A DNA stretch of 64,000 nucleotides from Ruminococcaceae bacterium UBA7075. GTDB taxonomy: Bacteria > Bacillota > Clostridia > Oscillospirales > Acutalibacteraceae. Shown here piece by piece: positions 18,018 through 26,988 of this stretch. The stretch spans positions 1 to 64,000 of the forward strand of contig DKZL01000022.1 of assembly GCA_002493635.1 (NCBI GenBank), given 5' to 3'. The position numbers and the translations under genes are program-made. A model generated the notes under the pieces. It did not search any database, was not told the origin of the DNA, and saw only the letters and a program-made list of their open reading frames with translations. The first letter of the stretch is position 1; each line of letters opens with the position of its first letter.

Positions 18018-19274
18018 TTATTCATAAAGAGGATATTTTTTGCAGATTTCTTCAACGCCTGCTCTTACCTTATCCTTGCTGTTTTCATAATCATTAATAA
18101 CAAGAGTAATGTACTCGGCAATCTTGTCCATATCTTCTTCCTTAAGACCTCTTGTTGTAACGGCAGCCGTACCGATTCTTACACCGCTTGTAACAAACGG
18201 AGAACGTGGTTCACCCGGAATAGTATTCTTGTTCACTGTAATATAGCAATCATCAAGACGAGCCTCAAGCTCCTTGCCTGTAACATCGGTATCTTTCAAA
18301 TCAATAAGAAGAACATGATTGTCTGTACCGCCTGAAACAAGCTTGTTTCCTCTCTTTAAAAGTCCCTCGGCAAGAGCCTTACAGTTAGCAACAATCTGTG
18401 CACCGTACTCCTTGAATTCAGGCTTTAATGCTTCTCCAAAGCAAACAGCCTTTGCTGCGATTGTGTGCATAAGAGGACCGCCCTGTGTACCCGGGAAGAT
18501 AGCCTTGTCAATCTGCTTAGCAAATTCTTCACGACAGAGGATAAGACCGCCACGTGGTCCACGAAGGGTTTTGTGAGTTGTTGTTGTAACGAACTCGCAA
18601 TATGGCACAGGGTTCGGATGAACTCCTGCTGCAACAAGACCTGCAATATGAGCCATATCAACCATAAGATATGCCCCAACCTCATCAGCAATTTCACGAA
18701 GCTTTGCAAAGTCGATAATTCTCGGATATGCAGACGCACCTGCAACAATCAGCTTTGGTTTGCATTCCTTGGCAATTTCAAGCACCTTATCATAATCAAT
18801 GCGGTGAGTAGTTTCATCAACGCCGTATGGCACAAAGTTAAAATATTTACCTGAAATATTAACAGGCGAACCGTGTGTAAGGTGACCGCCCTCGTTGAGG
18901 TTCATACCCATAACGGTGTCACCCGGATTAAGCATTGCAAAATAAACGGCAGTGTTTGCCTGTGCACCTGAATGTGGCTGAACATTAGCGTGCTCTGCAC
19001 CAAAAAGCTCACAAGCTCTCTGACGTGCAATTTCCTCAACTACATCAACACACTCACATCCGCCGTAATAGCGCTTGCCCGGATAACCTTCTGCATATTT
19101 GTTTGTCAGCAGACTACCCATTGCAGCCATAACAGCAGGAGAAACAATGTTCTCACTTGCGATAAGCTCGAGGTTTCTTCTCTGTCTTTTAAGCTCGTTT
19201 GTCATTGCCTCTCCAACAACAGGATCATAGCTGTTAAGGTAGTCAAGTGACGCAATATTAGTATTTTCGCTCAT
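18018..19274 (-). CDS. glyA: Serine hydroxymethyltransferase
   Basis: PLP enzyme that interconverts serine and glycine and charges tetrahydrofolate with a one-carbon unit. Visible landmarks include [15 protein letters not shown] near residue 53, [12 protein letters not shown], and [13 protein letters not shown] with the PLP-binding Lys near residue 230. The 418-residue length is canonical. It is followed by its own repeat-rich spacer and preceded by dusB with a 30-nt gap. Confidence 0.97.
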   Translation of the reverse strand: MSENTNIASLDYLNSYDPVVGEAMTNELKRQRRNLELIASENIVSPAVMAAMGSLLTNKYAEGYPGKRYYGGCECVDVVEEIARQRACELFGAEHANVQPHSGAQANTAVYFAMLNPGDTVMGMNLNEGGHLTHGSPVNISGKYFNFVPYGVDETTHRIDYDKVLEIAKECKPKLIVAGASAYPRIIDFAKLREIADEVGAYLMVDMAHIAGLVAAGVHPNPVPYCEFVTTTTHKTLRGPRGGLILCREEFAKQIDKAIFPGTQGGPLMHTIAAKAVCFGEALKPEFKEYGAQIVANCKALAEGLLKRGNKLVSGGTDNHVLLIDLKDTDVTGKELEARLDDCYITVNKNTIPGEPRSPFVTSGVRIGTAAVTTRGLKEEDMDKIAEYITLVINDYENSKDKVRAGVEEICKKYPLYE

Positions 19275-19304
19275 TTTAAATTCTCCTTATCGTATATATT
19301 GCAA

Positions 19305-20288
19305 TTAATACGCATTTTGTAATGAAAGTGCTTTTTGCTTTAATGCGTACAAATCATCAAATGTAGAAATTTTGCCTGCCTCTCCTCTTAGTGCAGCCGC
19401 ACCTCTCATACCTTTGAAGTAGCCGACAACCAATTTGCGAGCCTGAAGCATTGCCATATGCTCGCCCTTATATTCAATCATCGTTTTAATATGCTCAGTC
19501 ATTACATCAAGTTTTTCTTCAATGGTAGGATAATGCAAGGGAATATCAGGATTTTTAATATATGAATTAATCTGTTCAAAAAGCCAAGGGTTACCAAGGC
19601 TCGCCCTGCCAATCATCACAAGCTGACAGCCTGTTTTATCCATAACTTCCTTTGCTTTTTGTGCCGAGTCAATATCACCGTTTGCAATTACAGGAATTTT
19701 CACGGCTTCCCTGACAAGCCTTATAATGTCATAATCGACGGGCGGCTTGTAGTATTGCATTCGTGTTCTGCCGTGAACTGTAATTGCAGACGCACCCGCC
19801 TGCTCACAGATTTTTGCAACCTCAACGGCATTAGGCGTGTTTTCGTCCCACCCCTTGCGAATTTTGACCGTAACCGGAACATTGCTTGTCCTGACAACAG
19901 CTTCAACAATTTTACCGCAAAGCTCGGGATTTTTCATCAAAGCACTGCCGCTGCCGTTTGTACTGATTTTCGGAGCAGGGCAGCCCATATTTATATCAAT
20001 TATATCGGGCGTATTCTTCATTGCGTGAAGTGCTGCTTCCGCCATACATTCGGGATCATCTCCGAAAATCTGTATACCGCAAGGGCGTTCAAAATCTGAT
20101 GTTTCCATCAAATCTTCACTTTTTTTGTTGTTAAAAGAAAGAGCTTTAGAACTGACCATTTCACTTACGCAGTACCCTGCGCCGAAACGCATACAAAGCT
20201 CACGATATGCACGGTCACTTACTCCTGCCATAGGCGCAAGAAGCGCATTTGACTTAAGCTCGACATTTCCTATTTTTAATTTACCCAT
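19305..20288 (-). CDS. dusB: tRNA-dihydrouridine synthase DusB
   Basis: FMN-dependent reduction of uridines in tRNA. The TIM-barrel N-terminus has APMAGVSDRAYRELC, followed by INMGCPAPKI (active-site Cys) near residue 95, VTVKIRKGW, and ITVHGRTRMQYY with the flavin-contacting HGRTR. About 327 residues. The inner ATG at 20288 gives MGKLKIGNVELKS, which fits the family N-terminus better than the ATG at 20303; neither has a strong ribosome site. In many Firmicutes dusB is beside lysS or greA; here its partner is a surface protein gene 1-17 nt upstream. Confidence 0.93.
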   Translation of the reverse strand: MGKLKIGNVELKSNALLAPMAGVSDRAYRELCMRFGAGYCVSEMVSSKALSFNNKKSEDLMETSDFERPCGIQIFGDDPECMAEAALHAMKNTPDIIDINMGCPAPKISTNGSGSALMKNPELCGKIVEAVVRTSNVPVTVKIRKGWDENTPNAVEVAKICEQAGASAITVHGRTRMQYYKPPVDYDIIRLVREAVKIPVIANGDIDSAQKAKEVMDKTGCQLVMIGRASLGNPWLFEQINSYIKNPDIPLHYPTIEEKLDVMTEHIKTMIEYKGEHMAMLQARKLVVGYFKGMRGAAALRGEAGKISTFDDLYALKQKALSLQNAY

Positions 20289-20304
20289 ATTTACCAACTG
20301 CATA

Positions 20305-20808
20305 CTAAATCTTTTTGCCGCCTGCCTTTGTGCTTATAAGCACAGCCGCCACAACTATTATGCCCACAGCAACACAAATCCAGGAAATTATGCCTGCGGT
20401 ATAATTTGTAGAATACTGCTTATCGCTGATAGTCTTTGCAAGCGTAGGAGCCTGAAATTCGGTTGTTTCCTGAACAACAGGCGCAGGTGCTGCATTTTGC
20501 GTCTGCTCTTCTGTTTGTTCAGGTTGATTATCAACAAACTCCGTTGATTCCTCTGTTTGTACAGGCTCAGGTTCAACAAATTCTGTCGTTGCTTCGGTTT
20601 GTACAGGCTCAGGCTCAACAAATTCTGTCGTTGCTTCGGTCTGTACAGGCTCAACAAATTCCGTCGGTGCCGCAGTATATGCAGGTTCTTCATCATCAAT
20701 ACCGTCGCCGTCAAGGTCAACGGCAAAGACTGCCGTACAGCTAAAAAACACTATGACAGCAACTGTAAAAAAGCTGAAAAACCGTTTAAAAATAACTTTG
20801 TTCTTCAT
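20305..20808 (-). CDS. Surface protein with TEFVEPEPVQTEAT repeats
   Basis: A 167-residue exported protein of unknown function. It has a signal peptide (cleavage near AVFA, residue ~29), a short acidic loop DLDGDGIDDEE that resembles an isolated Ca-binding (thrombospondin type 3-like) repeat, then about 70 residues of Thr/Glu/Pro/Val repeats in which TEFVEPEPVQTEAT recurs nearly three times, and a C-terminal hydrophobic helix (GIISWICVAVGIIVVAAVLI) followed by KAGGKKI. The layout is a membrane-anchored stalk. The DNA of the repeats is also directly repeated (period 42 bp), so copy number may vary. Confidence 0.75.
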   Translation of the reverse strand: MKNKVIFKRFFSFFTVAVIVFFSCTAVFAVDLDGDGIDDEEPAYTAAPTEFVEPVQTEATTEFVEPEPVQTEATTEFVEPEPVQTEESTEFVDNQPEQTEEQTQNAAPAPVVQETTEFQAPTLAKTISDKQYSTNYTAGIISWICVAVGIIVVAAVLISTKAGGKKI

Positions 20809-20921
20809 TTGAATACCCCATTAATATGGAATGTCAGCATATTATTTTTATTATATCAAAGTTTGCATCTGTTTTCAAGTTTTTATTACTCTTAAAGCTT
20901 AAATTATAACACAAAAACCAA

Positions 20922-20946
20922 AAGCGGCGAAGTAGTACTCCGCCGC
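20922..20946 (-). terminator. Terminator of the msmX/ugpC-like gene
   Basis: Minus-strand GCGGCGGAGTA...ACTTCGCCGC followed by TTTTGGTTTTTG; about 25 nt past the stop at 20969. Confidence 0.8.
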
Positions 20947-20968
20947 AAATAATTATATTAAATTAAAA

Positions 20969-22078
20969 TCAGTTTGTAATTGTCTGCTCTGTATCCTTAT
21001 CAAAGATATGAATTTTATCAAGCTCAAAGCAAACCTTGATGTTATCACCCGGATGTGCAGTTGAAGTCGGCTCAACACGAGCTGTTACAGGCATACCTGC
21101 AATATTTACATAAAGATAAATTTCTGCACCCATAAGCTCTGTTACGTCAACATTTGCATCAAACAGACAATTTGACTTTTCAATATATTCAGGCTCATCG
21201 TGAACATGCTCAGGACGAATACCAAATACAACTTCTTTGCCAACATAAGCATCAAGCTTGCCGCCTGCAGCCTTACTTGCAGGAACAGGAATTTTGTACT
21301 TATCAAAGTCAAGAGTATAGTTTGAACCACTCTTGTTAAGAGTAGCATTTACAAAGTTCATCTGAGGTGAACCGATAAATCCTGCAACGAACATATTGCA
21401 AGGCATATCGTAGAGGTTCTGCGGAGTATCAACCTGCTGAATGAAGCCGTCCTTCATAACAACGATTCTTGTACCCATTGTCATAGCCTCTGTCTGGTCA
21501 TGAGTTACATAGATAAATGTTGTGCCGAGTCTCTGATAAAGCTTTGAAATCTCTGTACGCATCTGAGCACGAAGCTTAGCGTCAAGGTTTGAAAGCGGTT
21601 CGTCAAGTAAGAATACCTTAGGATTACGAACGATAGCACGACCGAGGGCAACACGCTGTCTCTGACCGCCTGAAAGAGCCTTTGGCTTTCTGTCAAGATA
21701 CTGTTCAATACCGAGAATACGAGCAGCTTCTTCAACTCTGCGCTTAATCTCTTCCTTAGGAGTCTTTCTGAGTTTAAGACCGAATGCCATATTATCGTAA
21801 ACTGTCATATGAGGATAAAGAGCATAGTTCTGGAATACCATTGCAATATCTCTGTCCTTAGGAGCAACATCGTTTGCAAGCATATCGCCGATATAAAGCT
21901 CACCCTTTGAAATATCTTCAAGACCTGCAATCATTCTGAGTGTTGTTGACTTACCGCAACCGGAAGGACCAACAAGAATAATAAATTCCTTGTCAGCAAT
22001 TTCAAGATTGAAATCAGTTACAGCTGTAACGCCACCATCATAAATTTTGTAAACATGTTCAAGTTTTACATTAGCCAT
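20969..22078 (-). CDS. Sugar ABC transporter ATPase, MsmX/UgpC type
   Basis: Energy-coupling ATPase for carbohydrate importers. Walker A GPSGCGKST (~residue 36), Q-loop, signature LSGGQRQRVALGRAIVR (~135), Walker B VFLLDEPLSNLD and switch VTHDQTEAMTMG are all intact; residues ~240-369 form the OB-fold regulatory domain. No permease or binding-protein gene is nearby, so, like Bacillus MsmX, it probably serves several transporters. The start is the ATG at 22078, with GGAGG (22087-22091) 8 nt upstream; a longer start at 22093 would bury that site. Confidence 0.93.
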   Translation of the reverse strand: MANVKLEHVYKIYDGGVTAVTDFNLEIADKEFIILVGPSGCGKSTTLRMIAGLEDISKGELYIGDMLANDVAPKDRDIAMVFQNYALYPHMTVYDNMAFGLKLRKTPKEEIKRRVEEAARILGIEQYLDRKPKALSGGQRQRVALGRAIVRNPKVFLLDEPLSNLDAKLRAQMRTEISKLYQRLGTTFIYVTHDQTEAMTMGTRIVVMKDGFIQQVDTPQNLYDMPCNMFVAGFIGSPQMNFVNATLNKSGSNYTLDFDKYKIPVPASKAAGGKLDAYVGKEVVFGIRPEHVHDEPEYIEKSNCLFDANVDVTELMGAEIYLYVNIAGMPVTARVEPTSTAHPGDNIKVCFELDKIHIFDKDTEQTITN

Positions 22079-22230
22079 TATATAAACCTCCAATAATCCA
22101 ATAAAGTTTAATGCTTTATTACATTTATTATCTTACCACTTTAAAGCAAACTTTACTATACCGATTTTAACTAAACTTTATATTGATATTTTATTAAAAA
22201 ACTACACACGTTAAAAAACAACACCTGTTT

Positions 22231-22950
22231 TTAGTATAAATTGCCGACAAAAATCAGCTTTTTATCTAAATTCGTCAGCAATTTGCACCCTCCAATAGGC
22301 AGATTGCCATCCAAGTATAAATCACCAATCGAAATTCGTTGAAGATGCACAACATTTAATCCACAAGATATAAACATCTTTTTAACTTGATGAAATTTGC
22401 CTTCACAAATTGTTACAAGTCCTGTTTTTTTGTCGTTATTATATATTTCAAGCTTTGCAGGCAAACATTTTGTGCCGTCGGCAAATATTATTCCCTGCTT
22501 AAATTTTTGTATGATTTTTTCGGTTATTTCCCCGTCAAGCTGAGCTATATACTGCTTGTCCACATGCTTTTTCGGTGACAACATTCTGTGGGCAAAATCA
22601 CCGTCATCGGTAATTATTAAAAGTCCTTCGGTATCCTTGTCCAGTCTGCCAGCAGGAAACAGTCCCTTTCGTTTGTACTCGTCAGGTAAAATGTCAATTA
22701 CCGTCTTGTCATGATTATCATTGCTTGCCGATACTACACCGGCAGGTTTGTTCATCATTATATAAATATGTTCACTGTAATTAAGAACTTTGCCTAACAC
22801 AGCAATTTTGTCATTTTCAGCGTTCGCTTTAAATTCGGGCTTACGAATTATCTCGCCGTTTACGGTAACCTCACCCGATTTTATGCGTTTTTGCACCTCA
22901 CGACGACTTCCTATGCCCTGCGAAACAAGTATTTTATCAATTCTGTCCAT
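22231..22950 (-). CDS. Pseudouridine synthase, RsuA/RluB/RluE family
   Basis: Isomerises uridine in ribosomal RNA. An N-terminal S4 RNA-binding domain (MDRIDKILVSQGIGSRREVQK...) is followed by the catalytic domain with MMNKPAGVVSAS and GRLDKDTEGLLI, which includes the catalytic Asp near residue 102. At 239 residues it is closest to RsuA (16S rRNA U516), but specificity among RsuA/RluB/RluE is not certain from sequence alone. It ends the minus-strand run that starts at the thioesterase gene. Confidence 0.9.
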   Translation of the reverse strand: MDRIDKILVSQGIGSRREVQKRIKSGEVTVNGEIIRKPEFKANAENDKIAVLGKVLNYSEHIYIMMNKPAGVVSASNDNHDKTVIDILPDEYKRKGLFPAGRLDKDTEGLLIITDDGDFAHRMLSPKKHVDKQYIAQLDGEITEKIIQKFKQGIIFADGTKCLPAKLEIYNNDKKTGLVTICEGKFHQVKKMFISCGLNVVHLQRISIGDLYLDGNLPIGGCKLLTNLDKKLIFVGNLY

Positions 22951-22951
22951 A

Positions 22952-23422
22952 TCAAATCAGGGGCTTGTTTACATCCCCATACTCTCCGTTAGTTAAGTGT
23001 GCGCCGATTACTCTGCCATTCAAGGTGAGAATAACAGCATATCTTTCATCTGAATTTTCAAGCATATATGTTATCTTCTGCGCCTTTCTTCCCTTGAAGG
23101 CTTCAAGGTCAAGACCGATTTTCTTTTGCAAAGCGTTGTATTCCTCATAGGTTTCATTAAAGACGCTCGGAATAGTAACAGTTTCACATTTTCGGCTGTC
23201 TGCGTTTACCTCATAACCAAACTGCTTCAAAAATCCGCATTCTCCTCCGACAGTCTGAGCCACAAGCGAATACTTGCCGGCTTCATCACAAGTAGCACTG
23301 TCGTGCGGTGCATCATCACCCGACGAAAATACAATTAAAAACAGTACTACTGCTGATATAATAACAATTACAATAGGAATTATATGCTTTTTTCTTATCT
23401 TCATATTCAGCACAAACATCAT
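22952..23422 (-). CDS. Membrane-anchored DUF4830-like protein
   Basis: A small protein with one N-terminal hydrophobic helix (HIIPIVIVIISAVVLFLIVF) and an extracytoplasmic domain of about 110 residues. The stretch KYSLVAQTVGGECGFLKQFGYEV ... TIPSVFNETYEEYNALQK matches, from memory, the DUF4830 domain family of clostridia; its role is unknown. I take the ATG at 23422, as GGAG lies 6 nt before it; a GTG at 23428 opens the frame but overlaps that spacing. The stop is 1 nt from the start of the pseudouridine synthase gene. Confidence 0.75.
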   Translation of the reverse strand: MMFVLNMKIRKKHIIPIVIVIISAVVLFLIVFSSGDDAPHDSATCDEAGKYSLVAQTVGGECGFLKQFGYEVNADSRKCETVTIPSVFNETYEEYNALQKKIGLDLEAFKGRKAQKITYMLENSDERYAVILTLNGRVIGAHLTNGEYGDVNKPLI

Positions 23423-23477
23423 TAACACTCCGTCACACAGTATTAATAAATACTATGCAACAGAAACAAAAATAATG

Positions 23478-24137
23478 TTACTTGCTTAAAATATCATAGA
23501 GTTCTGCTGTATCAGATGCGAAATTAACTGCACCCTCATCAATCATTGACTGCTTTGCTCCGTATCCGTATTCAACACCCACAAAATCTATTCCGCAGGT
23601 TCTTGCACCTTTGGCGTCAAAGAAGGTGTCGCCGATCATGACAATCTCAGTGCAGTCTTTCAAAATATCGCCGCCGAGTGCATCAACGGCATACGGGATT
23701 AAATCCTTTTTATCCTTACGGCTGCCGTCAATAGTAGAGCCGCAGACAGCGTCAAAGTATTGTCTTACATCAAGATAGCTTACGATTTCTTCTGCGAATT
23801 TTTCAAATTTTGATGAGCAAACGGCAATTTTTGCACCGTCCCTTTTCAGATTCTTTAGGACTTCATCAATGCCTTTGTACAGCTTATTTCTATATTTGCC
23901 CTTTGTGTTGTAATATTCACGGTAATACTCAACCCCCGTATGGGATTCTTCATCATTAAAATGACAAACATTTTTAAAGGTATCAATCAGCGGCGGGCCG
24001 ATATAGAGCGTGTAGTCATCAAGTTTTGGAAGAGGTTTATTAAGCCTGAGAATCGCCTGTTCAAGTGATTCCCTGATTCCCTCTGCACTCTCGCTTATTG
24101 TGCCGTCAAGGTCAAATAAAAAATACTTATACTTCAT
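23478..24137 (-). CDS. HAD-family hydrolase, phosphoglycolate phosphatase-like
   Basis: Haloacid-dehalogenase-fold phosphatase with motif I FLFDLDGTISES at the N-terminus, motif II VCSSKFEKF, the conserved Lys (KKDLIPYAVDALGG) and motif IV IGDTFFDAKGA. The alpha-helical cap between residues ~16 and 85 puts it in the PGP/Gph-like subfamily; the natural substrate is not predictable. Start taken at 24137 (MKYKYFLFDLDGT), overlapping the thioesterase 3' end by about 11 nt. Confidence 0.9.
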   Translation of the reverse strand: MKYKYFLFDLDGTISESAEGIRESLEQAILRLNKPLPKLDDYTLYIGPPLIDTFKNVCHFNDEESHTGVEYYREYYNTKGKYRNKLYKGIDEVLKNLKRDGAKIAVCSSKFEKFAEEIVSYLDVRQYFDAVCGSTIDGSRKDKKDLIPYAVDALGGDILKDCTEIVMIGDTFFDAKGARTCGIDFVGVEYGYGAKQSMIDEGAVNFASDTAELYDILSK

Positions 24138-24516
24138 TAAACTTACCATCTGCTTTCATCTGGAATTTTTCAGCCTTCACGCTTACTCTTGTGTGCATAC
24201 CGCAGGCAATCTCTCCCTTTTTATCCTGTGCAAAAACTTCAAATTTAAAAGTCCTGCCGTCAGTTTCTATCAGTTTTGCAGTTGCTGTTACTTCTGCACC
24301 AAGCGGAGTAGGACTTGTGTGCTCAATAGAAATCATTGTGCCGACGGTAGTAAGCTCATCATTTGCAAGCTCATTCTGAGCAAGCTCTGCGGCGGCATTT
24401 TCCATTAATGCGACCACCGCAGGAGTTGCTAAAACCATTAAACTGCCGCTGCCCATTGCAACAGCGAGATTTTCCTCTTCAACCTTTATTGTTCTGGACA
24501 ATATTTTTTCTGACAT
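24127..24516 (-). CDS. Hot-dog thioesterase, FlK-like
   Basis: A 129-residue single hot-dog domain related to fluoroacetyl-CoA thioesterase FlK and similar acyl-CoA thioesterases: VLATPAVVALMENAAAELA, VGTMISIEHTSPTPLG, and the tail GMHTRVSV are typical, including the conserved Glu, Thr and His positions. Substrate unknown; housekeeping members probably hydrolyse short acyl-CoAs. The start at 24516 has GAGGG 6 nt upstream; upstream codons to 24555 lack a ribosome site. First gene of the minus-strand run to 22231. Confidence 0.88.
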   Translation of the reverse strand: MSEKILSRTIKVEEENLAVAMGSGSLMVLATPAVVALMENAAAELAQNELANDELTTVGTMISIEHTSPTPLGAEVTATAKLIETDGRTFKFEVFAQDKKGEIACGMHTRVSVKAEKFQMKADGKFNEV

Positions 24517-24537
24517 AATACCCTCTTTTCTGTTGTT

Positions 24538-24605
24538 GCAGCCGGTGGGCTGCACTCGTCCGAGCGGACAGCATCATATAAAAACTCACTTATGTGCCCG
24601 ACTGT
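24538..24605 (-). repeat. Leader element resembling 47730-47795
   Basis: This stretch upstream of the thioesterase gene shares ordered blocks with the leader of the PBP1A gene: GCTGCA, CGGACAG, GCATCATA, CACTT(A/T)TGTGC-like and CTGTT, in the same order and at nearly the same spacing. It also contains GCAGCC-N5-GGCTGC-like complementarity (GCAGCCGGTGGGCTGC at 24540-24555). It could be a conserved untranslated leader or a decayed repeat. Confidence 0.4.
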
Positions 24606-24714
24606 TTCTTGTAAAGAATAATGATTATATGTTATTATTTTACTATATTATTATAAATTAGGCAAGTAATTGTCTGATTTGTTTTATAAGATATATATTA
24701 TTTTGATATACACA

Positions 24715-24743
24715 TTGAGATTTAAAATCCGTTATGTTATAAT
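24715..24743 (+). promoter_or_regulatory. Promoter of ychF
   Basis: TTGAGA (24715-24720), 17-nt spacer, TATAAT (24738-24743). The leader to the ATG at 24837 is about 85 nt and has AAAGGGG before the start. Confidence 0.85.
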
Positions 24744-24836
24744 ACTAATGCTTTAGTCAAATAGTCTAATAAACAGGCAGTGATCTGCACTTGTCGAATA
24801 AAGTATAAAACGATGGATAAAGGGGATTGATATAAA

Positions 24837-25931
24837 ATGAAATTAGGAATCGTAGGTTTGCCGAATGTCGGCAAAAGCACACTTTTTAATGCAATTACAA
24901 ACGCAGGTGCACAGAGCGCAAACTATCCGTTCTGTACCATTGAGCCGAATGTCGGCGTTGTTGCTGTTCCTGATAAAAGGCTTGATGTACTTGCTGAAAT
25001 GTATGACCCTGACAAATACACTCCTGCATCAATCGAGTTTGTTGATATTGCAGGTCTTGTTAAGGGTGCTTCAAAGGGCGAGGGACTGGGCAACAAGTTC
25101 CTTTCAAACATCCGTGAGTGCGACGCTATTGTGCACGTTGTAAGATGCTTTGAAAATGACGATATTATTCATGTTGAGGGTAACATTGACCCTGCCCGTG
25201 ACATTGAAACAATAAATCTTGAGCTTATTCTGTCTGATATTGAGATGATGGAAAGAAAAATTGACAGAACCAAGAAAATGCTTAAGGGCGACAAAAAATA
25301 TCAGAAAGATATTGATTTTTATGAAAGAGTTTTAAAAGCCCTTGAGGAAAGCAAGCCGGCAAGAAGCGTTGAATGTGATGACGACGAAAAGGCACTGCTT
25401 GCCGAGGTTGCACTTCTGACAAGCAAGCCCGTAATTTATGCCGCAAATATGAGCGAGGATGACTTTGCGAACGGCATTGACAACAACGAGGGCTACAAGG
25501 CTGTTCAAAAGATTGCAGCTGATGAAAATTCGGGCGTACTGCCGATTTGTGCTCAGATTGAGGAAGAAATTGTCGAGATGGACAAGGAAGAAAAGGAAAT
25601 GTTCCTTGCCGATATGGGACTTGCAGAAAGCGGTCTTGACAGACTGATTAAAGAGTGTTATGCACTGCTCGGACTTATAAGCTACCTGACAGCAGGCAAG
25701 CAGGAAGTACGTGCGTGGACAATTAAGAACGGCACGAAAGCACCGCAGGCGGCAGGCAAAATTCACACTGACTTTGAGCGTGGATTTATCAGAGCCGAGG
25801 TCATTGCGTATGACGACCTCATTGAATGTGGCAGTATGACAGCAGCTAAGGAAAAAGGACTTGTCAGAAGCGAGGGCAAGGAGTATGTAATGAAGGACGG
25901 CGACGTCGTACTGTTCAGATTTAATGTGTAA
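24837..25931 (+). CDS. ychF: Redox-regulated ATPase/ribosome-binding Obg-family protein YchF
   Basis: OLA1/YchF P-loop protein that prefers ATP over GTP and binds ribosomes. G1 is GLPNVGKST (residues 6-14), followed by NYPFCTIEPNVG, the switch DIAGLVKGASKGEGLGNKFL, a central coiled-coil region (~residues 125-190) and the C-terminal TGS domain from ~280 (TAGKQEVRAWTIKNGTKAPQ). The NKxD motif is replaced by NMSEDD, as expected for the ATP-preferring branch. The 364-residue length is canonical. It stands alone. Confidence 0.97.
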   Translation: MKLGIVGLPNVGKSTLFNAITNAGAQSANYPFCTIEPNVGVVAVPDKRLDVLAEMYDPDKYTPASIEFVDIAGLVKGASKGEGLGNKFLSNIRECDAIVHVVRCFENDDIIHVEGNIDPARDIETINLELILSDIEMMERKIDRTKKMLKGDKKYQKDIDFYERVLKALEESKPARSVECDDDEKALLAEVALLTSKPVIYAANMSEDDFANGIDNNEGYKAVQKIAADENSGVLPICAQIEEEIVEMDKEEKEMFLADMGLAESGLDRLIKECYALLGLISYLTAGKQEVRAWTIKNGTKAPQAAGKIHTDFERGFIRAEVIAYDDLIECGSMTAAKEKGLVRSEGKEYVMKDGDVVLFRFNV

Positions 25932-26117
25932 TTTTTAGTCGCTTCAAAAGTTTTCCTTAATATGTGACCGTTGTAACCCGAAGTTTTTTGGACGCTTTAT
26001 AAGTTTGTGTTAAAATGCAACCACTGTATCCCGAAGATATACTTCAGTTTAGTGGTAAACATCATAACTCACTTATATAAGAGAAAAAAGCGATTGTTGT
26101 ATCCAGAATATATACTC
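25932..26117 (+). repeat. Three tandem, diverged copies of the CCCGAAG repeat
   Basis: Directly after the ychF stop, TTTTTAGTCGCTTCAAAAG begins a copy ending in ACCCGAAGTTTTTTG (25976-25990). A second unit, GGACGCTTTATAAGTTT ... TATCCCGAAG, covers 25990-26047, and a decayed third (TATCCAGAATATATACTC) ends near 26117. The units match the pair upstream of recA. GGTAAACATC at 26056 is shared with the copy at 17896. Confidence 0.65.
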
Positions 26118-26205
26118 AGGTTGTATGGTGACGATTCATAATGCAACACTAAAAGTTCAATATGTTATATTTACATAAGTTCTAAATTAAATAAACTTAT
26201 AGTAT

Positions 26206-26231
26206 AAAAGGCACGGAAATCCGTGCCTTTT
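26206..26231. terminator. Strong hairpin downstream of ychF
   Basis: Perfect 11-bp stem AAAAGGCACGG/CCGTGCCTTTT with loop AAAT, followed by TATGTTTGATTTTTTT. It is 275 nt past ychF, after the repeat copies. Confidence 0.8.
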
Positions 26232-26288
26232 ATGTTTGATTTTTTTAATTACGTCAGATTATCACAAAAAGTCTTGTAAATCAAAAAA

Positions 26289-26323
26289 ATGCTCTGAGCA
26301 TCAAATTTGTTGTTCAGGGCATT
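26289..26323 (-). terminator. Terminator of the XRE regulator gene
   Basis: Minus-strand AATGCCCTGA, 15-nt loop, TCAGAGCATT, then TTTTTTGATTT. It abuts the stop codon. Confidence 0.75.
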
Positions 26324-26667
26324 TATTTATCATATAGAATATCTTTGTCAATTATTGTCTTTATCCGCTCGTCAATTCGTATTTTATTTTCATAAGATAG
26401 TTGCCTGAAATGTTCGACTAACTCGACTTCATTCGGGGTAATATTGCTTATGTCATAAGGATTTCTTATATCGGACAAACCAATCAGATAATCAACGGTA
26501 ACGCAGAAAATTTGGGCAAGCTTTTTCAAAGTTTCAATGGCAGGCTGAGTTATGCCTTTTTCATATTTTGAGATTGCGCTTGCCTTTAGATTAAGCTTTT
26601 GGGCAAGCTCGGTCTGCGACATATCATTGTCGGTACGCAGTTCTTTTAATCTGACTGAAAAATCCAT
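26323..26667 (-). CDS. XRE-family transcriptional regulator
   Basis: A 114-residue Cro/CI-type regulator. The N-terminal helix-turn-helix spans residues ~5-60 (LKELRTDNDMSQTELAQKLN, then KASAISKYEKGITQPAIETLKKLAQIF), followed by VTVDYLIGLSD, the usual end of the domain, and a short charged C-terminal region. The ribosome site GGAGG (26679-26675) 7 nt upstream of the ATG lies on the complement of the first codons of the fibronectin-like fragment that begins at about 26675, so the native leader and promoter seem to have been replaced by foreign sequence. I see no good promoter there. Confidence 0.85.
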   Translation of the reverse strand: MDFSVRLKELRTDNDMSQTELAQKLNLKASAISKYEKGITQPAIETLKKLAQIFCVTVDYLIGLSDIRNPYDISNITPNEVELVEHFRQLSYENKIRIDERIKTIIDKDILYDK

Positions 26668-26674
26668 AGTTACA

Positions 26675-26935
26675 CCTCCTACTATTACAAATCTTCAAAA
26701 TACTGCTGACGGTATTAAAATCAGCTGGAACAAGATTGCAGGAGTATACGGTTACAGACTTTATTACAAATATCCCGGTCAGGACTGGAAACGCTTTAAG
26801 GATACCGCGGGCACAAGCTTCACGGATACAGGTGTTAAATCCGGCAGAACAGAAACCTATACAATCCGCTGTATAGACAAAAACGGCAATACAATAAGCG
26901 GATATAATCCAAACGGCTGGTCAATTACTTATTGA
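26675..26935 (+). pseudogene. Orphan fibronectin-like module, 3' fragment of a CAP-protein paralogue
   Basis: About 86 codons that match the last repeat of the secreted CAP protein at 56873-58939 almost residue for residue: TITNLQNTADGIKISWNKIAG, YGYRLYYKYPGQDWKRFKD and ending in GYNPNGWSITY before a natural stop. There is no signal peptide, start codon or ribosome site; the open frame continues upstream only as antisense of the XRE gene. The fragment keeps the gene end and a terminator, so it is the tail of a deleted or partly copied paralogue, cut where the XRE gene leader begins. Confidence 0.75.
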
Positions 26936-26943
26936 TAAAATTT

Positions 26944-26978
26944 AAGCTGACAGTTACTAAAACAGTAGCTGTCAGCTT
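26944..26978. terminator. Bidirectional terminator AAGCTGACAG type
   Basis: 15-bp stem with one mismatch, AAGCTGACAGTTACT and AGTAGCTGTCAGCTT, T-rich on the plus-strand side. It lies between the fibronectin-like fragment and the converging deacetylase gene. Nearly the same hairpin occurs at 56494-56528. Confidence 0.8.
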
Positions 26979-26988
26979 TCTTTAATTT

